64,000 bases of DNA from Archangium lipolyticum (GTDB lineage Bacteria; Myxococcota; Myxococcia; Myxococcales; Myxococcaceae): positions 248,001 to 312,000 of the forward strand of contig NZ_JANKBZ010000010.1 of the NCBI RefSeq assembly GCF_024623785.1, written 5' to 3'. Of the stretch, positions 51,877-60,991 are shown piece after piece (positions within the stretch are counted from its first letter, which is position 1; every line of letters begins with the position of its first letter). Below the pieces are notes generated by a model. The model was not told the origin of the DNA. It searched no databases and saw only the letters and a list, made by a program, of their open reading frames with translations. A program made the translations under genes and the position numbers.

Positions 51877-52818
51877 ATGACAACCCTCAGGTGGAATCGA
51901 AGAAGAGTCGCGCTCACCTGCGCGCTGCTGCTGGCCTCGGGCTGCGGCTTCGTGGACGCTCCCGGAACGCCGCGCCTGGTGGCACACCGTGCCGGTGCGG
52001 GCAACTACCCGGAGAACTCCCGCTCGGCGGTGCTGGCCTCGTTGCGCGAGGGCTACCCCGCCATCGAGGTGGACCTCGTTCTCACGAAGGACCGTGTCCC
52101 CCTTCTCTCCCATAACTCCTGGGTCACCCCGGAGCTGTGCACGTACGTCCAGGGCCCCGGGGAACAGGAGCCTCGGCGGCTGCCGGAGGGCTCGCGCCTC
52201 TTCATCAAGGACCTCACCCTGGAGGAGCTGTGGCGCGACTACCGCTGCGGCGGCCTCGTGAATCCCGAGACGCCCGATGCGGCGCGGGTGGCGGAGCGGT
52301 ACTTCACCCTCGATGAGATGCTCGAGGCGCTGAAGGGCCACCCGGACGTGGTCGTGCAGCTCGATGTGAAGCAGGACCCCCGGTACACGGAGTCCGCCGA
52401 GGTCTTCGCCGAGGAGATCCTCCGCCGCTGGAACGCGGCGGCGCTGCCCAACCGCTTCTACGTCACCTCCACGCAAGGCCCGCTGCTCAAGGCCTTCGAG
52501 GCGCGTCAGGAGGTGGAGACGCTCCTCATCTGGCCGACCTTCAGCGCGGGCGAGAACTCGACCCTGATCGCCATCTCCAACGAGCTGCGGCGCAAGGTGG
52601 GAGTGCAGGAGCTCATCCAGCTGACGCGGGATGCAGGGGCGGACGGCATCGCCGTGACCTTGCAGGTGGCGGACCGCGCCGCCATGGAGTCCATGCACCG
52701 GGCCGGGATGAAGACGGCCGTGTGGACGGCGAACACCGAGACCCAGCTGGCGGCCTACTGCCGCTGGCCCCTGGACTACCTCATCACCGACTACGTGGAG
52801 CGTGCACCGTGCCGCTGA
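51877..52818 (+). CDS. Glycerophosphodiester phosphodiesterase lipoprotein
   Basis: The 313-residue protein has a lipobox (LLLASGC). GDPD core: LVAHRAGAGNYPENSRSAVL, IEVDLVLTKDRVPLLSHNSW, and VWTANTETQLAAYCRWPLDY. The metal-binding His/Glu/Asp triad is present. Hydrolyses glycerophosphodiesters to glycerol-3-phosphate in the envelope. Its stop overlaps the start of the next gene. Confidence 0.92.
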   Translation: MTTLRWNRRRVALTCALLLASGCGFVDAPGTPRLVAHRAGAGNYPENSRSAVLASLREGYPAIEVDLVLTKDRVPLLSHNSWVTPELCTYVQGPGEQEPRRLPEGSRLFIKDLTLEELWRDYRCGGLVNPETPDAARVAERYFTLDEMLEALKGHPDVVVQLDVKQDPRYTESAEVFAEEILRRWNAAALPNRFYVTSTQGPLLKAFEARQEVETLLIWPTFSAGENSTLIAISNELRRKVGVQELIQLTRDAGADGIAVTLQVADRAAMESMHRAGMKTAVWTANTETQLAAYCRWPLDYLITDYVERAPCR

Positions 52819-53291
52819 CCCTCTCTCTCGTGACCGCGGCGCTCACCCTGGCCGCGCCGGTGCGGCTGGACCGCGTGGACGTGCTCAGCGAGGACGCTGG
52901 CACCTTCCTCCACTACGACCTCCCCCAGGCGGCCGCCTACGCGCCCATCACCGGCGCGCGCTTCGTCGAGCAGGTGAAGGTGGTGTTCACCGTGCCGGTG
53001 GGCGGGCTGTACGCGGGGGTGTCCATCGCCTCGCAGTCGCTCTCCTATGAGGGGCCGCTGTGGCGGAGCCAGGACGGGCGGGGCCTCTTCTGGACGGCCA
53101 GCGTGCACACGCGGCTGCTGATGCCCTATGGCGCCCATGCGGGTGTCGCCTGGCGCTACGGCATCCTGCGCGTCGGTGTCGGGGCGAGCGCCTCCTCCGA
53201 GGCCACCTGGGCCCGCCCTGAGTGGACCGAGTGGAGGGTGTTGCCCACCCTGGCCCTGGGCTTCGGCCCGAACATCGCTCCGGGACAGTAG
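52809..53291 (+). CDS. Small exported hypothetical protein
   Basis: The start GTG 52809 lies inside the end of the phosphodiesterase gene, 10 bp before its stop frame ends; 160 residues. Signal peptide PLTLSLVTAALTLAAPV. The body alternates hydrophobic strands (VKVVFTVPVGGLYAGVSIAS, GLFWTASVHTRLLMPYGAHA, VLPTLALGFGPNI), like an outer-membrane beta-barrel or a lipid-binding sandwich. Probably works with the phosphodiesterase. Confidence 0.6.
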   Translation: MPLTLSLVTAALTLAAPVRLDRVDVLSEDAGTFLHYDLPQAAAYAPITGARFVEQVKVVFTVPVGGLYAGVSIASQSLSYEGPLWRSQDGRGLFWTASVHTRLLMPYGAHAGVAWRYGILRVGVGASASSEATWARPEWTEWRVLPTLALGFGPNIAPGQ

Positions 53292-53344
53292 GGCCTGTCT
53301 CCGAGGGGGCGGGTACAGTGTATGTACCCGTCCGAGGAGCGGCG

Positions 53345-53676
53345 TCTTGAGGGAGTGAGCAGGAAGTCACGCTCCATTTGCAGCTGGCGGTTCTCCTTGC
53401 GCAGCCGGACCAGTTCCTCCCGCTCTGCCGTGGAGCGCGCGCCTGCCGGCTTCTTGCCCTTGTCGCCGTCGGCCTATCGCACCCAATTACGCAGGGCCGA
53501 TTCGGTCAGGTCCAGTTCCTTGGCCACCTGGGGCAGGCTCCTGCCGCCCTCGCGCACCAGCCGAACTGCCTTGCCCTGTACTCCGGGGTGAAGCTCCGCC
53601 TCTTCCTTCGTTCCTATGGACACTACCTCCCGCGTAGCCGACTTATCTGGTGTGTCCACAAAACCGGGGCAGGCTC
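53345..53676 (-). pseudogene. IS3-family transposase OrfA remnant with one terminal repeat
   Basis: In the minus strand, RRKRRSFTPEYRA, then in another frame KAVRLVREGGRSLPQVAKEL DLTESALRNWVR, then after an in-frame stop (TAG) ADGDKGKKPAGARSTAEREE and LVRLRKENRQLQMERDFL, together make a typical OrfA. It is broken by one frameshift near 53575, one nonsense codon and loss of the rest near 53350. The end GTGTCCACAAAACCGGGGCA (53652 onward) matches an IS3-type terminal repeat. No OrfB is present, so it is inactive. Confidence 0.8.
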
Positions 53677-53701
53677 ATATCCAGACCAGAGGGAATGAGG
53701 C

Positions 53702-54151
53702 ATGTCGATCAACTACGTTCTGTACATGGCGGAATCATGGAGTCCGCGCGAAGCGCTTCGTGAGGTCACCCACCGCGTCCAGCTTCCGGAGGAGGCCCCT
53801 CGCTCCGGGAAACAGGTCGAGGAGACCACCGCGATTCCGCACCTCTGGGTGGTCGCCACCCAACCGAAGCCCCCGGTCGACGACTATGTGCGCGAGGACC
53901 ATGGCTTTCTTCCAAAGCTCCGCCTCCACATCCGCTTGGACAAATCGAACCTCCACGAAGCAGAGGATCACCTGCTCGACCTGGTGAGCCAGATCCTCCT
54001 CCGCAGTACATCAGACGTGGTCCTGCTCCGGGAGGAAGACTCCGTGGTGCTGCTCCGTCGAGAGGGACGGTTGGAGATTCACGCCGACGCGTTGTGGTCC
54101 TCTCCCGAGCGTCGAGCGCGGCTGGAGAAACTGCTGCGTGAGAGAGTCTGA
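53702..54151 (+). CDS. Possible SitI3-type orphan immunity protein
   Basis: The 149-residue protein begins MSINYVLYMAESWSPREALR and contains LHIRLDKSNLHEAEDHLLDL and LLRSTSDVVLLREEDSVVLL then RREGRLEIHADALWSSPERR. The pattern 'YxLxxAxxxxPxxAL...RLDK...DVVLLxxxxxVVLLRRxGxL...' is how I recall SitI3-type immunity proteins of myxobacteria. No SitA toxin gene is next to it; instead an IS3 remnant sits upstream, which may have removed the toxin. Ribosome site weak (AGAGGGAATGAGGC). Confidence 0.5.
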   Translation: MSINYVLYMAESWSPREALREVTHRVQLPEEAPRSGKQVEETTAIPHLWVVATQPKPPVDDYVREDHGFLPKLRLHIRLDKSNLHEAEDHLLDLVSQILLRSTSDVVLLREEDSVVLLRREGRLEIHADALWSSPERRARLEKLLRERV

Positions 54152-54181
54152 CTCGATGGAGATAGTTGCCGCTCGCGAGTT

Positions 54182-56065
54182 TCACTCCACCCGCACCATC
54201 GTCCAGGGCTCGTAGAGCGCCAGCCCTCGCGGGCCCTGGAGTCCGAACTGGTACCAGAGCTGGCCTCCCGAGATGTCCGAGTCCTCCCGCCAGTGGGGGC
54301 CGGTGCCAGAGTAGGGGCCGTCGAACTCGTGGTGGCTGGCCTTCTCATCCGGACGGAAACGGCAGACCACCTTCCAGCCCTCGGGGAGTGTCCCGTCCAC
54401 GATGGCCCGGATGCCCACCTGTCCCTCTTCGTCCCGCTCCAGTGCCCCTCGCGGGCGCGGGAGTGCGTCGATGACCTGGCGTCGATGCTCCGCCTGCTCG
54501 TCCAGATAGGCGAAGAAGTCGTCGAACACCTGGGACAGGTCGATGCCCGCCGTCTGGAAGGCGTCCTGCCATGCCAGGGTGCCTTCGAGGTTCTCGGGCG
54601 CGTCCTTCCTCCCGAGCGCCGCGAGGACTCGCGCCGGGGCTTCGTCTCCATGCCTCCGCACGAGCACCTCGATGAAGGCCCTCCCCAACGGGTACACCTG
54701 ATTCTCATCCCGCTCGGCCGCGAGCTTCTCCGGCTCGAGCAGCTCCTCGGTCCTCACCTCGCGCCGGGCCCGGGCCGCCGCCGCGATCAGCTGGTACTCC
54801 TCCTCCGCGCCGGGCGCTCGGAAGAACCGGTACTCCACATAGGCGGCCAGGCCCTCGCTGAGCAGATTCATGCTCGACAGGCGCGGGGCGGCGTCGGCTC
54901 CGGTGATGCGCTGGGCGAGCACGTGCGTCGTCTCATGTCCGAGCACGGCGAGCGCCTCCTCGGGACTCGAGAGCCCGGAGAGGTTCATCCTCAGCGTGTT
55001 CCAGTACGCGGTGCCCGCGGTGTGCCGTGTGCTCCCGCCGAGGTCCGCGCGGATGGGCACTCCCTCTTCCACCCCCAGGAAGGTGCGCACCTGGTTGAAG
55101 ACACCATCCGCACCGCCCACGAGCGGCTCGGTGCGCTTCCTCTGACTGGCGGGGTAGGTGAACTGGTAGTGCCGGGTCGCCGCCTGCGCGGTGGCGGTGG
55201 TGGGGAACTGGACCCTGGGTTTGTCGCCGCCGCTGTTCTCCGCTGAATCGTCGTTCACGGCCCAGAGGGAGAAGGTCGCGAGGAACAACCCGATGGTGGC
55301 GACGGTGGCCAGCGTCCCCATCCACGAGCCCTGGAGCCGCCGCAGCACGGAGGCGACGAGCCGCTCCCCCAGGCCGAGGAACTGTGCCAGCGCCAGCGCG
55401 AGCAGCACACAGGCCACGGAGAGCTGGAGGCCCAGCGCCTTCAAGGGCCAGCGCCAATGCAGGCCCTCGAAGCGTGGCTCCGTGAGACGTATCGGGTTGA
55501 GGGCGGACAGCCAGGGCATCCGCTCCTCGAGGATCGACTGGCTCAGCATCAGCACCGCCAGCACCGTCCAACAGAGCCGCCGCAGGGGCGCCAGGGCCAG
55601 TGCGAGCGCGAGCACCGTGAGCGCCTGGGCCACCCGCAGCACCGTGCCCACCGCCATCACATCCAGGTGCAGGCCGGGGTCGAGAGAGGTGGCGGAGAGC
55701 GCGTGCTGGCCCATCATCCACACGCCCATCCCGAGCGGGTACACCAGGACGGTGCCGAGCGCGACGAGCAGCTTCACCCCGAAGAGGCTCCACCGCGAGG
55801 TGGGCAGCGCGTCCAGGAACTCCAACGTGCGGTCATCCTGTTCGCGCACGAGCAGGCCACTGCCCAGCGCGAAGGCGAGGATGAACGTCATCATGGACAG
55901 GTCGCCCTCCGGCTCGAACCGCTTGACGAAGGACTCCGCGTAGGGCGAGAGCCCCAGGGGCTCGGTCCACAGGGTCCCGACCACTTCGATCGCCAGGAAG
56001 AACAGGGCGAGCCAGAGGAACGGCCGCTGGTCGCGCAGCTCCTTGGTCACGAGCGGGCGGATCAT
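54182..56065 (-). CDS. ABC-2 permease fused to a gluzincin-type metallopeptidase domain (active-site intact)
   Basis: Start ATG 56065 (MIRPLVTKELRDQRPFLWLA) with ribosome site GGAAGGAGATCCG; 627 residues. Residues 1-270 form an ABC-2 permease with six transmembrane segments. After a periplasmic linker, residues about 330-627 hold a zinc peptidase with HETTH (His377, Glu378, His381) and the downstream ligand box LLSEGLAAYVEYRF. The pairing resembles ABC-2/M1 fusions. It overlaps the sister gene upstream by 4 bp and is served by the ATPase gene upstream of that. Confidence 0.8.
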   Translation of the reverse strand: MIRPLVTKELRDQRPFLWLALFFLAIEVVGTLWTEPLGLSPYAESFVKRFEPEGDLSMMTFILAFALGSGLLVREQDDRTLEFLDALPTSRWSLFGVKLLVALGTVLVYPLGMGVWMMGQHALSATSLDPGLHLDVMAVGTVLRVAQALTVLALALALAPLRRLCWTVLAVLMLSQSILEERMPWLSALNPIRLTEPRFEGLHWRWPLKALGLQLSVACVLLALALAQFLGLGERLVASVLRRLQGSWMGTLATVATIGLFLATFSLWAVNDDSAENSGGDKPRVQFPTTATAQAATRHYQFTYPASQRKRTEPLVGGADGVFNQVRTFLGVEEGVPIRADLGGSTRHTAGTAYWNTLRMNLSGLSSPEEALAVLGHETTHVLAQRITGADAAPRLSSMNLLSEGLAAYVEYRFFRAPGAEEEYQLIAAAARARREVRTEELLEPEKLAAERDENQVYPLGRAFIEVLVRRHGDEAPARVLAALGRKDAPENLEGTLAWQDAFQTAGIDLSQVFDDFFAYLDEQAEHRRQVIDALPRPRGALERDEEGQVGIRAIVDGTLPEGWKVVCRFRPDEKASHHEFDGPYSGTGPHWREDSDISGGQLWYQFGLQGPRGLALYEPWTMVRVE

Positions 56066-57918
56066 CGGATCTCCTTCCGTTCCGCCAGCAGGCGGATGGG
56101 GCACCCGAGCGGCTCGGACTCCACCTGAAGGACGAAGATCCACCGCTCGCCTCTCACGAGCCCCTGCGGGAGCACCGCCGCCTGGCTGGAGCCCACCGCG
56201 TCCTGCCGGGAGAGCTCATGGAGGTCCACCTCGTTCTCGAAGGGATCGAGCTTGCTATAGAGGAGTGCATACCGCCCGGAGGGCTCCGTCCCTCCCTCCT
56301 CCGAGAGCGTGTGCTCCAGCCGGAAGGTCTCCGCCGACTCCTTCACCAGCGTGAAGGACGGCCGAAGCCGGGACAGGCCGCGCAGCAGCTCCGCCCGCGC
56401 TTCCCGATCCTCATGGAGTTCCTCGTGCCAGCGCTTCGTCAGCTCCTCCTCGGAGGTTCCTCCCAGCTCCCGCAGGAGCGCGTCCAGACGAGGCTCGTTC
56501 CAGAGCCCCCAGAAGCCCGTCCCGGGAGGTTGCGCCAGGATGCGCCGCATGAGGGTCTGGAAGGCGGGCTCACCCAGCTGTCCGTGCAGCGCCCTCACGC
56601 CCCGGGCGGCCAGCGCCCCCGCCAGACACGGTCCGAGGCGCTCCCGCGTGCTCAGCCAGCTCCGGGAGTCGAAGTCCTCCCGCGAGGCCACCGCGGCCCT
56701 CGGTGACAGCCGGGGATCCTCCTCGTCCCGGTTTGCCCACCAGGTGGTGAAGCCGTCGAGCAGCCACTGGCGCTCCTCCCGCCGTGCCGTGCCCTCGCTG
56801 GCCCAGATGAGCACCTCGCGGAAGAGGAAGGACTCGAAGGCGCGCGTGTCGAAGCCCGGGTCCGCGAGGTTGGCCCGGACGACCACCCCATCGGCCTTCT
56901 CGAGCTTCGCGCGCTGGAACACGTCGGCGTCCAGCTCGCGGATGGGCATCACCGCCACGGCTGGAAGCCGCTCGAGCCCGAGGTAGTCACTCAGCGCGGT
57001 CAGGTCTCCCGCGAGCCGCTCCGCCAGCTTCCGTGCCTGCTCTGGCGGGAACCCCACCCCGGGCGCCACCTGGAGGGCCGAGCCCTTCACGCTGGCCTGC
57101 TCCGCCGTGTGCAGGGCGAAGGGCTTGCGTTGCTTCTCCTGCTCCATCACCGAGATCACCGTGAGGAGCCCGACGAAGATACACGCGATGAACACCTTCT
57201 CCCGGTGGCTCATCCGCTGCGAGAGCAGCTCGGCCAGCGTCCCATCCTCGTAGAGCACCAGCGCGAAGCAGAGGGCCACCGCGGCCACCGAGAGGGCCCA
57301 GCACGGACCGAGGTCGTCCCAGGGGATGCGGTGGCGCTCGAAGGCGAAGTCGGCGCCCAGGAGCGCGAAGGGCCCCATCTGGGAGATGTTGAAATCGGTG
57401 AGCTGATCCATCGCGAACAGGGCGAGGGTCAGGAAGATGAAGAGGGGCGTGCGGTAGCGGCCGAGCAACCCGGCGAGCGCGAAGAAGATCCAGCCCAGCA
57501 GCACCGGCGTGCCCGCGCGCAGCACCAGGAGGACGAGGAAGGGCAGGGTGACGTCCTCGTACGCCCGGGCCCGGAGCCCGAGGACGAGCAGGCTCAGTGC
57601 GAGCGGGAGCAGCAGCACCGCCGCCCCGAGCACCAGCTTGGTGGCGAGGATCCGCGCGCGCGAGAGCGGAAGCGACTCGAGGAAGAGCTGGGTCCGCTGG
57701 CCGTATTCGCGCACCACCAGGCGGTGGGCCACGAAGAGCGCCCCCACGGTGGAGAGGAGGATGGAGGACATCCGGAGCAGCTCGAACAGGCTGCCCCTCC
57801 TCGCGTAGCGTGCCTCTCCCACCAGGAAGAGGACCAGCAGGGCTCCGAAGAGGAGGTTGAGGAGGAGCCACGAGCCCCGGTGCTCGCGCCACTCCTTGCG
57901 CAGGAGGGCCCAGGTCAT
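56062..57918 (-). CDS. ABC-2 permease fused to a degenerate peptidase-like domain
   Basis: Start ATG 57918 (MTWALLRKEWREHRGSWLLL); 618 residues. N-terminal ABC-2 membrane region as in the downstream paralogue, with six or so transmembrane helices. The C-terminal half has the same layout but the zinc motif is lost: FREVLIWAS stands where HETTH should be, and LLDGFTTWWANRDE where LLSEGLAAYVEYRF stands. It overlaps the intact paralogue (ATGA) and the ATPase gene (4 bp), so all three form one transporter. Probably a partner subunit without proteolytic activity. Confidence 0.78.
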   Translation of the reverse strand: MTWALLRKEWREHRGSWLLLNLLFGALLVLFLVGEARYARRGSLFELLRMSSILLSTVGALFVAHRLVVREYGQRTQLFLESLPLSRARILATKLVLGAAVLLLPLALSLLVLGLRARAYEDVTLPFLVLLVLRAGTPVLLGWIFFALAGLLGRYRTPLFIFLTLALFAMDQLTDFNISQMGPFALLGADFAFERHRIPWDDLGPCWALSVAAVALCFALVLYEDGTLAELLSQRMSHREKVFIACIFVGLLTVISVMEQEKQRKPFALHTAEQASVKGSALQVAPGVGFPPEQARKLAERLAGDLTALSDYLGLERLPAVAVMPIRELDADVFQRAKLEKADGVVVRANLADPGFDTRAFESFLFREVLIWASEGTARREERQWLLDGFTTWWANRDEEDPRLSPRAAVASREDFDSRSWLSTRERLGPCLAGALAARGVRALHGQLGEPAFQTLMRRILAQPPGTGFWGLWNEPRLDALLRELGGTSEEELTKRWHEELHEDREARAELLRGLSRLRPSFTLVKESAETFRLEHTLSEEGGTEPSGRYALLYSKLDPFENEVDLHELSRQDAVGSSQAAVLPQGLVRGERWIFVLQVESEPLGCPIRLLAERKEIR

Positions 57919-58793
57919 GTCTCGTCCGATCGCCGCGCGTAGGCGAGGAAGATGTGCTCGAGCGACAGGTCCTCCACCGCCTCGGGAGCGAAGCCGCTGG
58001 CTGCCCAATCCTCTGGTGTGCCGAAGAGCACCAGGGCCACGCGCCCATCCGGCGGGCGTTCGCGTCTCACGAGCGAGAGGCCCGGAGGCAGCTGCTCCGG
58101 TGGCGCTTCCAGCACCACCCTCCGGACCGACTGGCGGAGCGCGTCGAGGCTCCCCTGATAGCGCAGCCGGCCCTCGTGGAGGATGCCGATGCGGTGCGCT
58201 ACCTCCTCCAATTCGCCGACGAGGTGGGACGAGAAGAGCGCCGTCTGTCCCTCGCGCCGGACCTGCTCGCGGAGGATGTCGAGGAACTCACGCCGCGCCA
58301 CGGGATCCAACCCGGCGGTGGGCTCGTCGAGGATGAGCAGCGGCGGACGGTGCGCCAGGGCGAGCGCCAACCCCAGCTTCATCCGTGTTCCTCCGGAGAG
58401 CTGCGCGGCCTTGCGATCCTCGGGCACGTCCAGCACCCGGAGGAGCCGCCGGAACGCCGCGTCATCCCAGTCCGGATAGAAGCCGGAGACGAACCGCCCG
58501 AGCTCCAGCGCCGTCATCCAGGGGTAGAAGACCTGCTCCTGCGACACGTAGCCGAGCCGCTGCTTCTGGGCCGCGCGGATCCGGCGGACGCGCTCGCCCA
58601 TCAGCTCGATCTCCCCCTGGTCCGGGCGGAGGATGCCCATCAGCATGCGGAGCGTGGTTGTCTTCCCCGCGCCGTTGCGCCCGAGGAAGCCGTAGACCTC
58701 GCCACGCCTCAGCTCGAGGTCCACCCCATCCACGGCCTTGAAGTGGTCGAAGGAGCGGGTGAGCCCATGCGTACGAAGGAGGACCTCGGACAT
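57915..58793 (-). CDS. ABC transporter ATP-binding protein
   Basis: The 292-residue protein has Walker A GRNGAGKTT, the Q-loop GYVSQEQVFYPWMT, signature LSGGTRMKLGLALALAHRPP, Walker B LLILDEPTAGLDP and H-loop LFSSHLVGELEEVA. CcmA/NatA-type export ATPase for ABC-2 permeases. Overlaps the next gene by 4 bp. First gene of the operon; the substrate is unknown. Confidence 0.95.
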   Translation of the reverse strand: MSEVLLRTHGLTRSFDHFKAVDGVDLELRRGEVYGFLGRNGAGKTTTLRMLMGILRPDQGEIELMGERVRRIRAAQKQRLGYVSQEQVFYPWMTALELGRFVSGFYPDWDDAAFRRLLRVLDVPEDRKAAQLSGGTRMKLGLALALAHRPPLLILDEPTAGLDPVARREFLDILREQVRREGQTALFSSHLVGELEEVAHRIGILHEGRLRYQGSLDALRQSVRRVVLEAPPEQLPPGLSLVRRERPPDGRVALVLFGTPEDWAASGFAPEAVEDLSLEHIFLAYARRSDET

Positions 58794-58850
58794 GGGGCGG
58801 CACTCTATCAGGGCCCGAACCCCTCCCCCTTTCGAGTACCAGGCCGCAGA

Positions 58851-59390
58851 ATGCCTTCCACCATGGAGCCATTCACTGGTGAGCAGCGGGAGGCGCTGGA
58901 GGCCCTCTACCGGCGCATCGACGAGCGGGTCTCATCCACCACCGGGAGCCATGCCTGGTGGCCCTGCCGGAAGGGCTGTGACCACTGTTGCCGCCACCTG
59001 GCGGCGCCACTGACCGTCACCCGCTGGGAGTGGACATACCTCTGGGAGGGCTTCCAGGCCCTGTCACCGGAGGTGCAGGCGGAGATCCGCGCCCGTGTGG
59101 CCGGGCTGGCCGGCACGGAGCGTCCCTACACCTGCCCGTTCCTCGACCGCGAGTCCGGGAGCTGCCGGGTGTACGCGCACCGGCCCCTGCTCTGCCGTAC
59201 GTATGGCTTCTACCTGAGCCGGGGCACGGGCAACTGGTGCCACTTCATCCGCGAGCTGCTCGACCAGCACGGGGACGGGGACATCCTCTGGGGCAACCAG
59301 GACTCCCTGGAGGAGACCCTGGCGCGGTCGAGCGGTGGCACCCTCTCGCTCTTCGAGTGGTTCGAGGCCCACCCTACTGCGGGGTGTTGA
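58851..59390 (+). CDS. YkgJ-family cysteine-cluster protein
   Basis: Start ATG 58851 (or 58863); 179 residues. Zinc/iron-binding cluster CRKGCDHCCRHL, then CPFLDRESGSCRVYAHRPLL and CRTYGFYL. Short YkgJ family (CxxCxxCC) proteins may bind Fe-S or zinc. Its 3' end overlaps the CBS gene by 17 bp on the opposite strand. Confidence 0.85.
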   Translation: MPSTMEPFTGEQREALEALYRRIDERVSSTTGSHAWWPCRKGCDHCCRHLAAPLTVTRWEWTYLWEGFQALSPEVQAEIRARVAGLAGTERPYTCPFLDRESGSCRVYAHRPLLCRTYGFYLSRGTGNWCHFIRELLDQHGDGDILWGNQDSLEETLARSSGGTLSLFEWFEAHPTAGC

Positions 59391-59793
59391 GCTCCCGGAG
59401 CACCTCGCCCGTGTGTTTCGCCTCGCCCGGCACCGTGGCCAGGTCATCCAGGCTGATGAGGCCCACCGGCTTCTTGTACGTGTCGAGCACCACCAGGCGT
59501 CTCACCGCCTTCTCCTCCATCAGGTGCTCGGCCTCGGAGAGGGGGGCGTCCGCGTCACAGGTGATGACGGTATGGGTCATCGCCTCGCGCACGGGCGTGT
59601 GGTTCGGGTCCTTGCCCGCCGCCGTCGCGCGCACGGTGATGTCCCGGTCCGTCAGCATCCCCACGAGCTGGGCTCCGTCCATGACGGGCAACGCCCCGAT
59701 GCCGAACGAGCGCATCCGCTCGGCCGCCAGGCGCAGGGGTGCATCCGCTTCGATCGTCTCCAGGTTCTTCGTCATCAGCTCGCCGATTCGCAT
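59374..59793 (-). CDS. CBS-domain protein
   Basis: The 139-residue protein comprises two CBS domains: MRIGELMTKNLETIEADAPL with GIGALPVMDGAQLVGMLTDR DITVR, and VREAMTHTVITCDADAPLSE with VRRLVVLDTYKKPVGLISLD DLA. Binds adenosyl ligands to gate a partner. No signal peptide or catalytic domain. Confidence 0.93.
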   Translation of the reverse strand: MRIGELMTKNLETIEADAPLRLAAERMRSFGIGALPVMDGAQLVGMLTDRDITVRATAAGKDPNHTPVREAMTHTVITCDADAPLSEAEHLMEEKAVRRLVVLDTYKKPVGLISLDDLATVPGEAKHTGEVLRELNTPQ

Positions 59794-59877
59794 CCAACCT
59801 CTCCTCGGGGCGGCAGGTGCCCCGTGTGCTTCTCCCTACCTGGCTGCAACGCCCATGCCTCCCGTGCCGCCCCGGTC

Positions 59878-60768
59878 TCAGGCTGGAGCCGGCAGCTCGG
59901 GCGCGGAGGCCGGGCTCAGCCATGCGAAGTCCGGCATCCGTTCGTGGAGGTACTCCCGCATGCTCGCGAGCAGCCCGGCTTCCACCTGGCGCGCCCGCTC
60001 GCGGCTGACCCGGAAATGCTCGCCGATGGTCTTCAGGGTCTCCGGCTCCTCGGCGAGCAGCCGGTGCTCCAGGATGTAGCGCTCGCGCTCGTCGCGCACC
60101 TCGCGGGCGAAGGCGTGGGCCTTCTCCTGGAACCAGCGCGTGAGCTCCCTCTGCCCCAGCTCCTCGTCCACGGTCGGCGTGCCCGAGGACAGCGCCCGTC
60201 CCGGTGCCGGGCGGCCCTGGTCATCCTCGGGTGGCACGTCGAGCCGGACGTCGTCCTGCCGCAGCCGCTGGTCCATCTCGACGACGTCCTGCTCGGTGAC
60301 GCCCAGCCGCGCTGCCAGCAGGCTGGGGGTCGCCTCCTGGCCCGAAGCAAGCAGGCGGCCTTCCTCCTCACGCATCCGGAAGAAGAGTTTGCGCTGCACG
60401 TCCGTGGTCCCCAGCTTCACCAACCGCCAGTTCTCGATGATGGAGCGCAGCAGGTAGGCGCGGATCCACCAGGCGGCATAGGTGCACAGCCGCACGCCGC
60501 GCTCGGGCTGGAAGCGCTCCACGGCGAGGACGAGGCCGAGGTTGCCCTCCTGGATGAGGTCCATCAGGAGCAGGGGAGGGCGGTGGTGCTCGCGTGCCAG
60601 CTTCACCACCAGCCGCAGGTTCGAGGCCACCAGCCGGGCCCGGGCCTTCATGTCACCGGATTCCCGGAACCGCCGGGCGAGCGACGCCTCCTCTTCCCGG
60701 GACAGGAGGGGGTGGCGCCTCACCTCCGCCAGCCACGTCCCGAGCAGCACCCGGTCACCAGGCGTCAT
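59878..60768 (-). CDS. Alternative sigma-70 factor, RpoH/SigB-like
   Basis: Start ATG 60768 (MTPGDRVLLGTWLAEVRRHP) with ribosome site GGGGAG; 296 residues. Region 2: ASNLRLVVKLAREHHRPPLL and LIQEGNLGLVLAVERFQPER, then LCTYAAWWIRAYLLRSI. Region 3-4: ETLKTIGEHFRVSRERARQV. No region 1.1. Like the RpoH-type factors SigB/SigC of Myxococcus in size and structure. The gene is transcribed toward the CBS-domain gene. Confidence 0.9.
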   Translation of the reverse strand: MTPGDRVLLGTWLAEVRRHPLLSREEEASLARRFRESGDMKARARLVASNLRLVVKLAREHHRPPLLLMDLIQEGNLGLVLAVERFQPERGVRLCTYAAWWIRAYLLRSIIENWRLVKLGTTDVQRKLFFRMREEEGRLLASGQEATPSLLAARLGVTEQDVVEMDQRLRQDDVRLDVPPEDDQGRPAPGRALSSGTPTVDEELGQRELTRWFQEKAHAFAREVRDERERYILEHRLLAEEPETLKTIGEHFRVSRERARQVEAGLLASMREYLHERMPDFAWLSPASAPELPAPA

Positions 60769-60991
60769 CTCTCCCCGGTGGGAGGGGGGCGACCTCGACG
60801 ACCGCGCGAGTCGGGTGGGGCGGAAGTGGTGGTCCGGCGGCATGCGGGCACCTCCCAGCGCGTCACGGTCGATCTGCGACCGCCGCTGCCGTGATGCAGC
60901 AAGCGTGCGAGGTGCTGCTCCTCCGGGAGGTGCCTCGGGTCGTCCGCAAATCCTGCACGCGTGCGTGCGGCTGGATGCAGAAGGTGCGGCT

